Positions 46,250-57,554 of a stretch of DNA of 64,000 bases are shown here, in pieces. The notes under the pieces are model-generated. The model saw nothing but the letters and a program-made list of their open reading frames with translations. It had not been told where the DNA came from and ran no database searches. Each line of letters starts with the position of its first letter. The stretch's first letter is position 1. Source of the DNA: Entomortierella parvispora. Lineage: Eukaryota; Mortierellomycota; Mortierellomycetes; Mortierellales; Mortierellaceae. The translations under genes and the position numbers were made by a program. The stretch spans positions 372,001 to 436,000 of the forward strand of contig OY752144.1 in NCBI GenBank assembly GCA_963573315.1, in the 5' to 3' direction.

Positions 46250-48671
46250 ACCGATTGAGTCTTCACTTTACAGTACCCAAGAGGATTCGCGAGAAGCTGC
46301 TTGGTGATGGAGAATAATTGAGATGTGTGGACTGATGGGAAACAGGAATGTATCTGTGAAGAAGGGGAGCGAACGAGGGGTTGGGAGGAGGGATAATAGG
46401 AGTCAGAGCGAATGAATGAGGAGAAGAGGAGAGGCAGGGATGAGCGCGATGCTGATGATGATAATGATGATATCCCGATGGGTTGTCGATGCTATACTTG
46501 ACCAGCGACCCAAGACTTTTTTTTTAACATGGTATTTATACGAACGGTGTAGTCGCGCTCTGTTAATGTATTGCATCTTACGGACCCTCCACCTTTTCCT
46601 ACATGTCTCCTGCTCGGCCATTCCTGACACATGTCCGTCTTTTTTTGTCCGTGCTTCCTCTTCCTCCCATGTTTATCCATGCAAGGGTGCATTTCCGCGC
46701 GTTTATCTCTGCTTCCTCGTAAGAAGATGATGACAAGGTTCATTGATGATGAAGATAGTAATTTGTCAGTACCCGTGCACTCCGCCAATTGCTTCTTGCA
46801 TGCGATCCTTTCGGGTTACTCACATCGCCTGGGCAGTCGTAACTGCAGCTCTAGTCTCAGCAGTAGTCCGCCTTTGTAACATTCTCAAACACAACACAGG
46901 ATGACATCCAGATCGGCAGCAAGATCAGCTTACTCTATCCGATCCCGCCCTCAAGCTCAACTAGAAAGGGTCCGAAGCTATTCTGGATGCTCCCGTCCTC
47001 CAAGTCTCAAGTGGGGCATTGACAAACGACCAGTCGTAGGAGGTAGAGCAAAAAGGGGGTTGAGAATAAAATTTGAAGTATTTGTTTCCGTCGATTCCTT
47101 CCCAAAGAAGGGGACAAAGACAGGGGGCGAGAGGCCAGGTTGTGAATTTCTGATGCGCATGTGTAACCATCTCCTTTGTACGTTCATCGCTATTAATGTC
47201 AAGAAAAAAAACCATTGTGGGCAAGAATAGCGAGGGAAAAAAAACGCACCGACATTCGGGATGCAGAGACTCGCAGCAAACAACGAAGCAGAAGTGATCC
47301 GACTGCTGGCGTCTCAGAGTCCGCTCAAAAATAAACCTGGCCATTTTGCTCAATGAACTCGAAACAACATCTTCTTCGGCCGGAGGAGCCAAAACAAAAA
47401 AAGGTCGTATCGTAATCTACTTGAAACAACGAGGCAAGATTGTCAGAGGGGTATCCTCGAGATTCTCGGCGCGGGAGGAATCGATCGCCGAAGAGCGGGA
47501 CCTGGCTCAGACAAGGCATCCAAAGGCATCTGCGGGCTATTTCTGTTCTCGAGAATCGTTATTACCCCCACCTCCTTTCTTGTGTGACTCCCCCCCCCCC
47601 TTGCATCCCCTTGTTTCCTCCTCATGATTCATGTTTCTTTGGAGACCAATTGGACAGCGTGGCCCTCCTCCGGCGTCCGTTGGGAAAAAGAAATACTGAC
47701 AACACTCAGTTTCTAGCTGGGAGCAATGGATGCCTTGGGCGGGAGATCGCCTTTGACGATCGAGCGCTCCGCTTGCTGTTCTCATCCATTGTTCATTGTC
47801 TTGCTGGTGTCATCATGGATATTGGTCTGTAAGAGTCGCGTTCCTCATTCGCGTAGATATCTCGGCAAGAGTCGCATACTATAAGGCTATTCTGGTTGTG
47901 TATGAATGGGGTACGCGACGAAGGGGAGAGGCCTCGCGCCAATGGTCTGTCTTTGGGTTCCAATTAGGAGAAGGACGGAGTACCTCAGGCGTGCTTAAAT
48001 TTTAGGCAGGAGACGGACGATACTTCCATGGCATGCACTCCTTACATATGACTTTTCATAGCAAATCTTTTTTGATTCCAAGAGCGATGGGCCTGTCCAT
48101 TGGGCCGAGAGTTGAGTAAGCATGTGCAAGCACAGACCTTTTTGTTTCAAGAATCAAAGTTCCCCTTGGATGCAGACAAGGCCCTCTTCCAAGCACACCG
48201 ATACACAAAGAGATGAGACGAGATGTGGCTATGTGGCTATGTGGCTATTTGGCAGATCGTCCAGGAGAATTTAATGCCCAAAAAGAGTGTGACCAAGCTA
48301 TGGTGCGTGCAGGTGGAGATGAAGACCGTGAGCGGAGCAGCAGAGCAAGGACGCCCACGAGAGGGAGGGCACTCCACAGAAAAATGGAAGGTGCCTCCCC
48401 TGCCACGCTTCTCTGAGCGTGCACCCTTGTCCGACCGACATCCCGATGTTAGGAGCCAGGAGATGGCGCGCTTGTGTCTGGTCCCGTTCGTTCGGTCGTT
48501 CGTTCGAGGAGGGAGGGAAGGGACACCGGAGAAGGACAGTCACTCGTGTCTTTTCCTTCTCTCTTTTGTGCGTTTGCCACACCAGTTCCAAGGACCCGGA
48601 CCACGACCAAGGATCCAGACTCGGCCAAGGATCACGAGCCAAGGACAGGGATCCCCTGCAAAGACAACACC

Positions 48672-49883
48672 ATGGTCAAGGATACCTTCCGCACACCCTC
48701 CAACCAGGAGGCCTCACCTGCCCGTCAGTCCTCTCTCATTCCTGTTGTCGTCCGCTCTGTGCCCTCCCCTCCAGGAATAAGTGAATGAACAATCGCAAGA
48801 GCCACTAACGATGTGCAACTGCATCCATTCAACATAGAAACTGTTAAGAGACCATCCCAGCAAGACCTCATTCCATCAACTGATCAAGTGGGAGCCATTG
48901 GTGAATCTGCCATTACGGGCAAGCACGCTGTCGCCCCTGAAACGCCACTAAATCATGGGGCGTCTTCTGAATCCGCTGTGGGGGTGGCGATAGACCTGCA
49001 GCAACGGAAGCGGACAAAGCTGACGGGCAATACCAGGGCAAATCTACACAAACCCTTCCGCTCCCCAATGATGAGAACAAACGAGACCAGCACGAGAATG
49101 CTGGCCTCAAGCGGTGCTTCTGGTTCCCTATCAAGCAAGGCCATTTCAGTGGCAAAGAGCTCTTCTGGACCTTTATTGCCTCCATCTCCTAAAGCAAGAT
49201 CGGCAACAGTACATGAAGGAAGGGGATCGCCATCCTCTCTTAAACCAAGACCTAGATCGATGGCCACCCGCCACAGAGCGCCCTTTCGGTCGCCGATGAC
49301 TTTGGGTTCTACGGTCGACCTTGGCTTTTCAGCGCACAGCCGGCTGGTGGAGAGGCAGGGCTTGGAGCAGAGAATTAGTCAATTGAAGTCCTCCATCCGG
49401 AAAGGAAAACTCGTGCTCCGTTCTCAAGAGTCTGAAGATATACCCTTGGAAGACCTTGTTGAGAAGTGGAAAAGGGTTAGCCAGGCGGGTGCACAAGTTT
49501 TATTGGAAAAGTACATTGAACAGGAACAGGTCCTTGGGATTGGCGCCTCCTGGGACAATGACGACACAGGCTCCAAGACAAGCTTTGCGTCCAATTGGGG
49601 GTATCATCACAACGGTGGATTTGAAGAAGACGGTGAAGGCAGCACCTCGTGCAACAAGGAGTTGAATCCACTGGATCGCTGGCGCGCAGAAGAGCAGCGC
49701 ATGGAACTTGAGGACGTCCAGTACGATCTGCCGACCGTTGAAGAGGCGTTGAGGTCGAGATGTCTTCCAGAATCGAGACTTTTGCCGAAACCGGCGACAA
49801 AGATGCAAAAGCTGCTTGGCTCTCTTGGGATCGATCTTGCGACTATTGGATACAATCCGGACAATGACACCTTCTCTCCTTGA
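48672..49883 (+). CDS. SFR1: SFR1/MEI5-like recombination mediator subunit
   Basis: SFR1 pairs with SWI5 to stimulate RAD51 and DMC1 filaments in homologous recombination. Two exons (intron 48781-48837, 57 bp, with a CTAAC branch sequence) give 384 residues. The upstream exon is needed because the main open frame has no ATG of its own before a stop. The N-terminal half is disordered and basic, with two copies of PFRSPM at about residues 109-114 and 185-190. The C-terminal part is the SWI5-binding coiled coil and Mei5 domain: GLEQRISQLKSSIRKGKLVL, EDIPLEDLVEKWKRVSQAGA, and the family ending KLLGSLGIDLATIGYNPDND. This ending matches the LIDHYGLDD...LHYN pattern of SFR1. The N-terminal exon is less certain than the rest. 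AATAAA lies at about 49919. Confidence 0.82.
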
Positions 49884-51006
49884 GTGAGAGAGTGAGATGT
49901 GTTTATTTTGCAAAGGATCAATAAAGGGCCAGCCAGTCAGGCAGGGTCCGCTAGGATGCCTGTGACAGACTAAGAAATGAAGAGCGGCAGAGTCCACAGA
50001 GAGTCCAGAGTGCAAGTATTGCCACTGTATATAAGCAAAGCAAACAAGGGGGCCGACCCCAAGGAACTTTAAAAGGCCGCCGACCGACGGGCGAATTCAA
50101 AGACGAGAATAATTGCCAAGATGGGGACTAAACTATGTAAGAAACAGGCAATGAGATGAGAGCAGCAGAGACAGCGGTGTCAGACTCACTCGCTGTGTTT
50201 TTGGCTGGGGGAGGTGGAATGGCCAAGAAGGGAAAAAAAAGACGAGAGCACAAGGAAATAAAAAAAAGACGTCACGCGTGGTGAAAGTGAGTGTTTTATC
50301 AACGTGAACCTCAGTCTTCTTTGCGCTTCTTTTCCTTCTTTCATCTCCAGTTCCCTCCCCACCCCAAGAAACCACAAGGTAAGAACCCCCTCATTCCTTC
50401 ATTCATCGCGGTCGCCTCCCCCTTCTTTGCTTTCTCCCTTCCTTCCTTCCTCCCTTCCTCCCGCGTCCATGTACCCTGGACCTTCAACTGGCCGGGACAC
50501 GTCCGACCTGCGCCGGAAATCCACTTCGGTGGCAACTGCCCCAACGCGTCCAGGAAGGAGGGTCGGGGATCTCCCTGTGGAAATACTCGGAACACGCAGA
50601 GAGAGGGACGCACAGAATAGAAGTACATGCCAGCAACACCTTCTGCAGTCAAGAGAAGACACAGGGAGAAGAGAGGAGTCAAGAGAAGAACACGAGAGGA
50701 CGACCAGGGACCAAACAGGACACGTCCAACCGTGAACGTGGGGCAACCTCTGGGTGCTCTCATTGCATTAATCTCTTTTTTTTTGGTCCCTCCCCCATCT
50801 CCATCTGCACCTGTCTGCGGAAGGCAGAGCAGGGTCTTCCCCTGCTCCAGGCTCCTTGACCCGTCTTCCGGCGCAGGCGCCGAGAAGGGTCAACGGGTCG
50901 TGCAATCAGCCTCTCCAGATCCATCACTCATCCGAATCACACCGAGCCCTAACCCCGTCCGTCATCTCTTTTTTCCCACCCATCCATCTCTTTTAGAATC
51001 TCTAAA
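49884..51006. other. 1.1 kb intergenic region with probable VDAC 5' leader intron
   Basis: It contains the SFR1 polyadenylation signal and the VDAC promoter and leader. A candidate 5' UTR intron runs from GGTAAGAACC (donor at 50379) to CTCTTTTAG (ending 50996), ten bases before the ATG, with CCCTAACC near its end. The region is C/T-rich throughout. No coding gene is seen. Confidence 0.5.
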
Positions 51007-52008
51007 ATGGCCACTTCCGTCCCCGTCCCCTTCGCTGATATCGGCAAGTCCTCCAACGACTTGCTCGGAAAGGACTTCCCCGTTGGACAGACCAAGCTCG
51101 AGCTCAAGACTGTTGCCCCCAACGGCGTTGTAAGTCTCTTGACAAATGATCCGCCTCCTGCTGCTCTCGCAAACTGGGCGCCATGTTACTTTAGTTGGTC
51201 ACCCAGTCGCTCTAACAGCCCTTGCACCATCTCCATCTTGTAGACCTTCAACGTTCTCGGTAACCAGGACAGCAAGACTGGCCACATCAATGGTGAGCTT
51301 AAGACCAAGTACGTCGACTTCAAGAACGGTTTGACCGTCACTGAGGCTTGGACCACTGGCAACCTCCTCACCACCCAGATCGAGCTTGAGAACAAGGTCG
51401 CCAAGGGCTTGAAGTTGGACATTGTCGGAGGCTTCCTCCCCTCCGAGGGCAAGAAGAACGCCAAGGTTGGTGTCCACTACAAGCAGCTCGGCTTCAACTC
51501 GCGTGCCTATGTTGATCTCTTCAAGGGCCCCACCTTCACTGGTGATGTCGTTGTCGGTCGCGAGGGTTTCTTGCTCGGAGGCGACATTGCCTACGATGTT
51601 GCCGGAGCTGCCGTCACCCGCTTCGGTGCCGCTGCCGGTTACACCGCCCCTGAGTACTCTGTTGCTCTCCACGCCCACAACTCCTTCAAGGTCTTCTCTG
51701 CCTCCTACTACCACCGCATCAACGCCGATCTCGAGGCTGGTGGAAAGGCCGTTTGGGACTCTGCCAAGGCTGCCCCCGCTGGCGAGAAGGGCGCCAAGGC
51801 CCCCGTTGCCCTCGAGGTTGGTGCCAAGCTCTACCTCGACCGCGATGCCTTTGTCAAGGCCAAGGTTAACAACACTGGTGTTCTCGGCCTCGGATACACT
51901 CAGGCTCTCCGCAAGGGCGTCAAGGTCTCCATTGCTGGTCTCTTTGACACCACCAAGTTGGACCAGGCTGCCCACAAGCTCGGTCTCTCCTTCGTCTTCG
52001 AGGCATAA
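51007..52008 (+). CDS. POR1: Mitochondrial outer-membrane porin (VDAC)
   Basis: VDAC is the beta-barrel channel for ATP, ADP and metabolites across the mitochondrial outer membrane. Two exons (intron 51130-51243, phase 0) give 295 residues, slightly longer than yeast Por1 (283). The N-terminal helix starts SVPVPFADIGKSSNDLLGKD, followed by FPVGQTKLELKT. Alternating beta strands run through the protein and the conserved ending is VKVSIAGLFDTTKLDQAAHK then LGLSFVFEA. The GLK-type motif is seen at VAKGLKLDIVGGF. Codon use is strikingly biased to C-ending codons and AAG compared with its neighbours, which fits high expression. Assignment is certain. Confidence 0.96.
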
Positions 52009-52336
52009 ATGTACAGACCGCGATGATGTCTCTCACGACCACCCTTTCCACCTCGTCCTCCATTCTCTTCGTTCTGCTCAATGTATAAAAAAAACGCGCT
52101 CACGCCGAGCCCCAAGAAGAAAGCTATCGATGCGAAGAACGCGCACCTCCATGGTTTTGTCCGAAACAGTAAAAAATAAACTAAATTTTTTAATCGAACT
52201 TTTTGTCGTCTCTGAAAAACATGCGGTCGCAAATGCTGCACACAGCCTCCAGGAGAAGACGCGCGCAGGGGTTCTTTTTCTCTTTCTCTTGTTTTTTCTT
52301 TTGATCACTTTTACCATTCACACCCAAGGACACACA
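52009..52336. other. Intergenic: VDAC 3' end and URK1 promoter
   Basis: AATAAA at about 52175 is followed by a T-rich stretch. A pyrimidine tract precedes the URK1 ATG. No gene is seen. Confidence 0.6.
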
Positions 52337-54601
52337 ATGAAGTCAAAGCTCACCAACCACGTCATTGCTGGAGAGGGACGCCCGTATGTTTGCCTGTCGC
52401 TGTCGCTGCTGCTTGCATGCATGCTCTGAATCCGCATGCTACAAGTTTCTTGATGCTGTCCTCGGACTTGGCCTGACTGCACAAAAACTTCAAGCGTTTA
52501 AGGTTTTCTGGAAGAAACGCAAAAGGACATGGATATAGCCATTGACGACCCTCTGCACCCTCTTTGTATTGCCCTGTGTTGTGCGTTTCATTAGACCATG
52601 GTACCGGAGCGACGGTCAGAACTGCGATTGCTATATTGTCGGAATTGCTGGTACGTTTTTGTTCTTTTCTCCAGCGGTTTCCACCGACTCGAGAAACAGT
52701 TGAACGGATTTTGACTTTTTTTTCCTCTCTTTTTTCTCTCTCACTCCTGGCAGGTGGAAGTGCCAGTGGAAAGACGAGTGTTGCGCAGAGGATCATCAAG
52801 AACTTGAACGTTCCTTGGGTGGTTCTGCTGTCCATGGACTCGTTCTACAAGGATTTGACCCCTGAGGAGCTCGAGATTGCTCATAGGAAGTACGAAGGAT
52901 CACAGAACTACATGAGCAGGAGAAAGCAGATACCTTTGGTGGCGACAAACTACTTACGTTCTTTTTGTCCTTTTGCTTCTTTCTTTTCTTTTGCCTCTTC
53001 AGCGATTGGGACTTTGACTCTCCAAACTCTTACGATTACGATCTTTTGCTGGAAACCGTGACGGCACTGAAGCAAGGAAAAACTGTGGATGTCCCCATCT
53101 ATGACTTTGAGACACACAAGAGGTACTGAGAACGACGATACTTGGATGAATCGTCAAGAATGAAGGAAAAAAAGAGAGAGCAAATGATCATTTGTTGTCA
53201 ATTTTCTGACCCTTGCTGGTTCTGATTTACATTCATTCGACTGTAAATAGAGTGCCCAACAAGGCCCACACTGTTTACGGAGCTAACGTTATCATCTTTG
53301 AAGGCATCTTTGGATTGTACGACAAGAAAGTCCTGGAAATGATGGATCTCAAGGTCTTTGTGGACACGGACACGGATATTTGCTTGGCTCGTAGAAGTAT
53401 GACCCTTGTGTGCTCCAATGGCAGGAATAGCTTGCTTTTCCATCTGAAGCTTTGACTTTAACACAATTCCATCTTCACCTCTAGTCAAGCGCGATGTGGC
53501 TGAGCGAGGATTTGATGTTGCTGGTGTGTTGACACTTTACCAGAGATTCGTAAAGCCCTCGTACGATAATTACGTCTACCCTACCAAGAAGAACGCGGAT
53601 GTTGTAGGTTTCATGTCAGCTTTTTGCTCCCAGTAATACCATTTCAGAGTCATGAGTCTGACGACTTTTTTTTTTATGCCAATCGTTACTTTTAGGTCAT
53701 CCCGCGAGGACTGGAGAACTTGGTTGCAATTGATCTACTGACAAAACACATCAGGCGTCAGCTTCAGGAACGCAAGATGCAATCGCGTTGGGACATGGCT
53801 AGGATAAACCCACCTGAGGAATTGCCCAAGAACGTAGTGGTGCTTGAGCACACAAAACAGGTCTTGGGCATCCATACCATCATCAGAGATCTCAACACTT
53901 CGCGTCATGACTTTATCTTTTACGCGGATCGTCTCGCCACCTTGGTCATTGAGCGGTATGTCTTCCCCCTTACCTTACCTTGCTTTTGAAAAGAAAGCAA
54001 AGCAAAAATTATCACAAAGTGCAGATTGTCAACATATGTCTCATCCAACCGTCTTTGCACCTTTGCAAAAAAAATTAGCGCCTTGAACGAACTCCCATAC
54101 GAGTCCAAGAACGTTATCACGCCCACAGGCAAAACTGTGGACGGATTGAGTCAGAAGGCGCTTGTAGCCGGTGTCTCTATCTTGCGTGCCGGTGGAACGA
54201 TGGAAAATGGTCTCCGCCGTGTGATCCGTGATGCCGTGATTGGCAAGATCCTTATCCAAACGGATCCTTCAAATGGCGAACCTCAATTGCACTATTGCAA
54301 GTTGCCTCCTTCTATTACTCAGGGAAACGAATATATCTTCCTCATGGATGCCGTGGTGGGTACAGGTGCTGCTGGATTGATGGCGATCAGAGTCCTGTTG
54401 GATCATAATGTACCCCAGGAGAGAATCCTGTTTTTGAGTTTCTTGGCTGGTCCCCAGGGTGTACATACCATCGCAAATGCGTTCCCAAAGGTCAAGATCG
54501 TGACGAGTTTTATGGACCCCATCCTGAATGCTGAGACCCTGTACCTCGAGCCTGGATTGGGCAACTTTGGAGACCGGTACTTTGGAACTGAGAATGAGTA
54601 A
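52337..54601 (+). CDS. URK1: Uridine/cytidine kinase with C-terminal UPRT-like domain
   Basis: It phosphorylates uridine and cytidine in pyrimidine salvage. Eight exons (introns 52384-52594, 52651-52753, 52890-53002, 53123-53250, 53397-53484, 53604-53695 and 53956-54078) give 468 residues. The kinase domain has the Walker [12 protein letters not shown] (residues 33-43), [53 protein letters not shown] and [15 protein letters not shown]. The C-terminal half is uracil-phosphoribosyltransferase-like: [40 protein letters not shown] and [20 protein letters not shown]. This two-domain layout is normal for fungal Urk1 and animal UCKL1; in that group the UPRT part may not be catalytic. Convergent with TRM44, 78 bp apart. 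Confidence 0.96.
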
Positions 54602-54679
54602 ACCACTGGTACCCGGTTCAGAAAACAAGAAAATCTACTACAAAATAAAGAAAAAAACAAATGAAAATGTTCCTCCCAT

Positions 54680-56908
54680 TTATTTGTCTGGACGTGCCAA
54701 CGCGGCCGCCTTCTTGGCCTTTTGCAGCTCCTGTTTATCTTTGTCCGATATCCGGGCCACAAACAATCCGCTATCATCAATGAGCTGCTGGATCATCTTT
54801 TTCCGCCTCTCTTCAACAGCCGCGTCCTGCTCCTTCTTCCTACTGTCATCCTCGGGGCCATCTTCAAGACGCTGTTTCTTTTCATTTTCAAGCCCGACCT
54901 TTACGGAATTCGACTCGTTCCTATTCACCTTCTTTCGTTCTGATCCAACCAGGGCCACGTTCTTTGTACTGGGTATCCTTAAAACCTCGGTCTGCAGCTC
55001 ATAATCACAAATGTCGATAACGTCGCGAATATAGTCCTGGTAGGCCTTGTACTTTCCATCCGGGGAGCCTTTTGGAAACTGGTATCGGCTGCCACTAAGT
55101 CCATAGAAACAGCAAGGAATGACGACAAACCTGATAATGAAAGATAAAGAGTCACCAGGATCAGTCTCTCTTTCACACAGTCAAAAAATGTCGCCTCTAT
55201 TTTTTTCTTGACTAACCTTGTCAATGGCATGGACCGCGAGGCAATGATGGGTATCCACGGCGCCAGCTCATCCGCATGGTTTCCAATGATCCAGTCAACA
55301 TCTTGAAACACAGTTTCGTCTGGGATGATCGTTTTAGCTGTCAAAGTGAACAAGAAATGGTCAGAAACAATCCTGTTAGTCTTCTTATGATTCATCTGAA
55401 AGAGTCAAGAAAATGTCCTTCTTAACGACCGCTTTTTTTTACCTTCAAGTTTGGTATTTTCTCCGTAAAGTTCCCATACTTTGCGGGCAGCAAGATCGAT
55501 TCCTGTTCCGGGATGTCCCTCTTCATTCAAGACATGTGTCAAGAATCCGTTGCCACAACCCAAATCCACAAAGGTCTGCAATCCAGTCGATCTGCTACGC
55601 TCTCGCTCCAACTGCCAAAGTGCTATCAGCCAAGCGGCGATCCCGAGATCCTCAAAGACAAATTTCAGGGCATCGGTTCTCTCGGGCCAGCTCTCGACCC
55701 ATTTTTGAGCATACTTTTCCTTGATGCGGCCATAGGTGCGTTCGTACATTTCCTTGGGAACAAGGACGTCATGCTTGACTCGACTCGAGGTGAATCCTTT
55801 GGTGGTGTTCACTCCCCACTTGAACAGTTTTTTGAAAAGTTCCTTGAAGGCGTATTGCTAATCAAGAAAAAAAAAGGAGGGAAATGGCCTAGGTTAATAT
55901 AAAAAACAACATGTGTCGAGCAATTGACGATGAACTCTTCGCCTATTCGCCTTACCATTTTATCAGTGAACTCTCCTTCATCTCCAGCGAGGAAAAGGTC
56001 CAAGGTGATCCATCCGACTCTTTTGCTGCCTGCGAGTCCCTCGATTTCATTCCCCTCCTCCTCTTCCTTGTTTTCTTTATCAAGGACGTAACCATACCGG
56101 AATCCACGGACTTTGGGGTAATAGAACGGAAGAATCTTTTCCATCCTCTTGATTTCACTCATGTCCTCCATGTCTACCTCGTTCGATTTGATCACTGGTG
56201 CAAAGACAACATGGCTGACATCTTGCACACCGCGCTTCCGATCCTGCTCTCCCTCACCAGTGTGCTCCTCCTCCTCGCCTTGACCCTGCGCCCGACAAAA
56301 GTACAAGAGTTCCTCCATCTGCGGATCCTTTTTGACTCGCTTGGGCAACAATCGGCGAAGGATGGTGCGATCTGCCCGTCTTCCTTCCAAGATCGCTTCA
56401 GCATTGTATCCAAACCCATGGTCGTTCAACAAGGTTTGTAACCGCTGTTGGTCCTCTGGCTCCTGTGAATCCCTGTCTTTTCTAGCGGCAGTGTCCTTGT
56501 CGGTATCCTGGAGGATCTCAACTTTAGAAACGGGTGGTATGATGGACGGCGCCTCCAAAATCCAACGTTGCTAATAGGAGCCAAAAAAGGGGGGTCAGGA
56601 TTGTCTCGATCGGCTGCACCCTCGTTTTCCCTGGCTAATAACCATCCATTTGTATTTGTCCTCTCTCGACAGCTCCTTGCTGCCTTGTTCTTTACCATGA
56701 CGCTCCAAAAGACTTGCTCCTGGAACGGAACAGGGGCTTTTCCTGCTCGGTACCATTTTGGCGCTGCTTGTGCAGCTCCTGTGTCTACAAAGTCAACATT
56801 TTCGCCCGGGGTCGTGGCCTTCTTTTGTTGGTTGTTTGGAAGCTCGTCAAAGTAGAACGTAGCCTCGTATTTGAATTCGACCGATGTTGACTCCAGACCG
56901 CTGCTCAT
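54680..56908 (-). CDS. TRM44: tRNA (uracil-44-2'-O)-methyltransferase TRM44
   Basis: TRM44 methylates the 2'-O of U44 in tRNA-Ser using S-adenosylmethionine. Five exons (introns 55131-55216, 55338-55442, 55858-55955 and 56571-56695) give 604 residues in phase. The start is the ATG at 56908. The N-terminal region is family-specific; the first intron joins VFWSVM to QRWILEAP. The methyltransferase domain shows the SAM motif TFVDLGCGNGFLTHVLNEEG (DLGCGNG at about 374-380) followed by GTGIDLAARKVW, then DWIIGNHADELAPWIPIIA and FVVIPCCFYGLSGSRYQFP, all diagnostic for Trm44/METTL19. The C-terminus is charged and probably a coiled coil. Assignment is very secure; the first intron boundary is inferred from phase. 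Confidence 0.93.
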
Positions 56909-57554
56909 GGTGAATGGACAAATGTTGAAACAGGAAGAATGAAGAAAACGAGCACAACAAGCGATCTCTGTGACCTTTTTTTTCTTCAGTAAGTGCTAGA
57001 GTTCAGAAATGTAGACTAATTTATTATAATAAACTATTATAAATGACAACAATGATGGCAATTCTCTTCTAATCTCATGGTACAACAATGTAGACGTACT
57101 CTGAAGGGCTGAGCATGTTGTAGCAGCAGGGGTAGGGAAAGCATGTCTTTTTAAATGAAAGAGACTGTTGGCATGGCGACAGAGTGGGGAGAGATATTGA
57201 GAGAGCAGGCGTGAGGTGAAGAGGTGGTTGTGTTGAAAGACTTGAAAGTTGGAACTCCAACTTTACAACTTCCAACTTGGAAGTTGTAAATTTGACATGA
57301 ACAAAAGTCACGTGAGCCAAAGTCCCAGAACACGCGTAACGCTTGCAAGCCTATCTGACCAAAGGCCCTGAGGATGTAGGGGAGAGCGGTATTCCTGGAT
57401 CTGCCGTGTTCTGTTCATCTCGTGGGCGATGGGTCTCGTTCAAAAAGTGTAAATAATCTCTCAAGAAATGATCAGCAAAAACTTCTCAAAGAGTACGAAG
57501 GATCGCAACAGGAATTCGCAGGTTGCTTTGCTTTTAATATGTGTATAGTGGACT
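56909..57554. other. Intergenic upstream of TRM44, with inverted repeats
   Basis: It separates the TRM44 start from the CQD1 3' end. It contains the inverted-repeat pair listed separately and a CACGTG E-box-like site near 57311. No gene is seen. Confidence 0.6.
57245..57290. repeat. Two adjacent inverted repeats sharing AAGTTGGA/TCCAACTT sequence
   Basis: The first has 9-base arms (AAAGTTGGA and TCCAACTTT, 2-base spacer, 57245-57264). The second has 14-base arms (TTTACAACTTCCAA and TTGGAAGTTGTAAA, 1-base spacer, 57262-57290). They overlap by three bases and share AACTTCCAA/TTGGAAGTT-like sequence. Possible readings are a dimer-binding site cluster or a hairpin-forming element in the TRM44 5' or CQD1 3' transcript. 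Confidence 0.8.

Larger units (their letters stand above)
45244..48671. other. 3.4 kb gene-free region between the zinc-finger gene and SFR1
   Basis: I see no gene that passes inspection. From 45250 to about 46460 the plus strand is strongly purine-rich (GGAGGAGAAGAAA-type), so the minus strand is a pyrimidine-rich leader or promoter for the zinc-finger gene. From 46460 onward composition is mixed, with microsatellites. Short open frames lack protein-like composition and have no matching splice partners. An unrecognised non-coding RNA or a long spliced 5' UTR cannot be excluded. Confidence 0.6.

Noticed and set aside
45244-48671. Mobile element or pseudogene in the largest gap
   Set aside because: No terminal repeats, target duplications, transposase or reverse-transcriptase motifs were seen.
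48811-48840. SFR1 starting at the GTG near 48813
   Set aside because: Non-ATG start in a nuclear gene is unlikely, and a 57 bp intron with a branch sequence links to an upstream ATG in phase.
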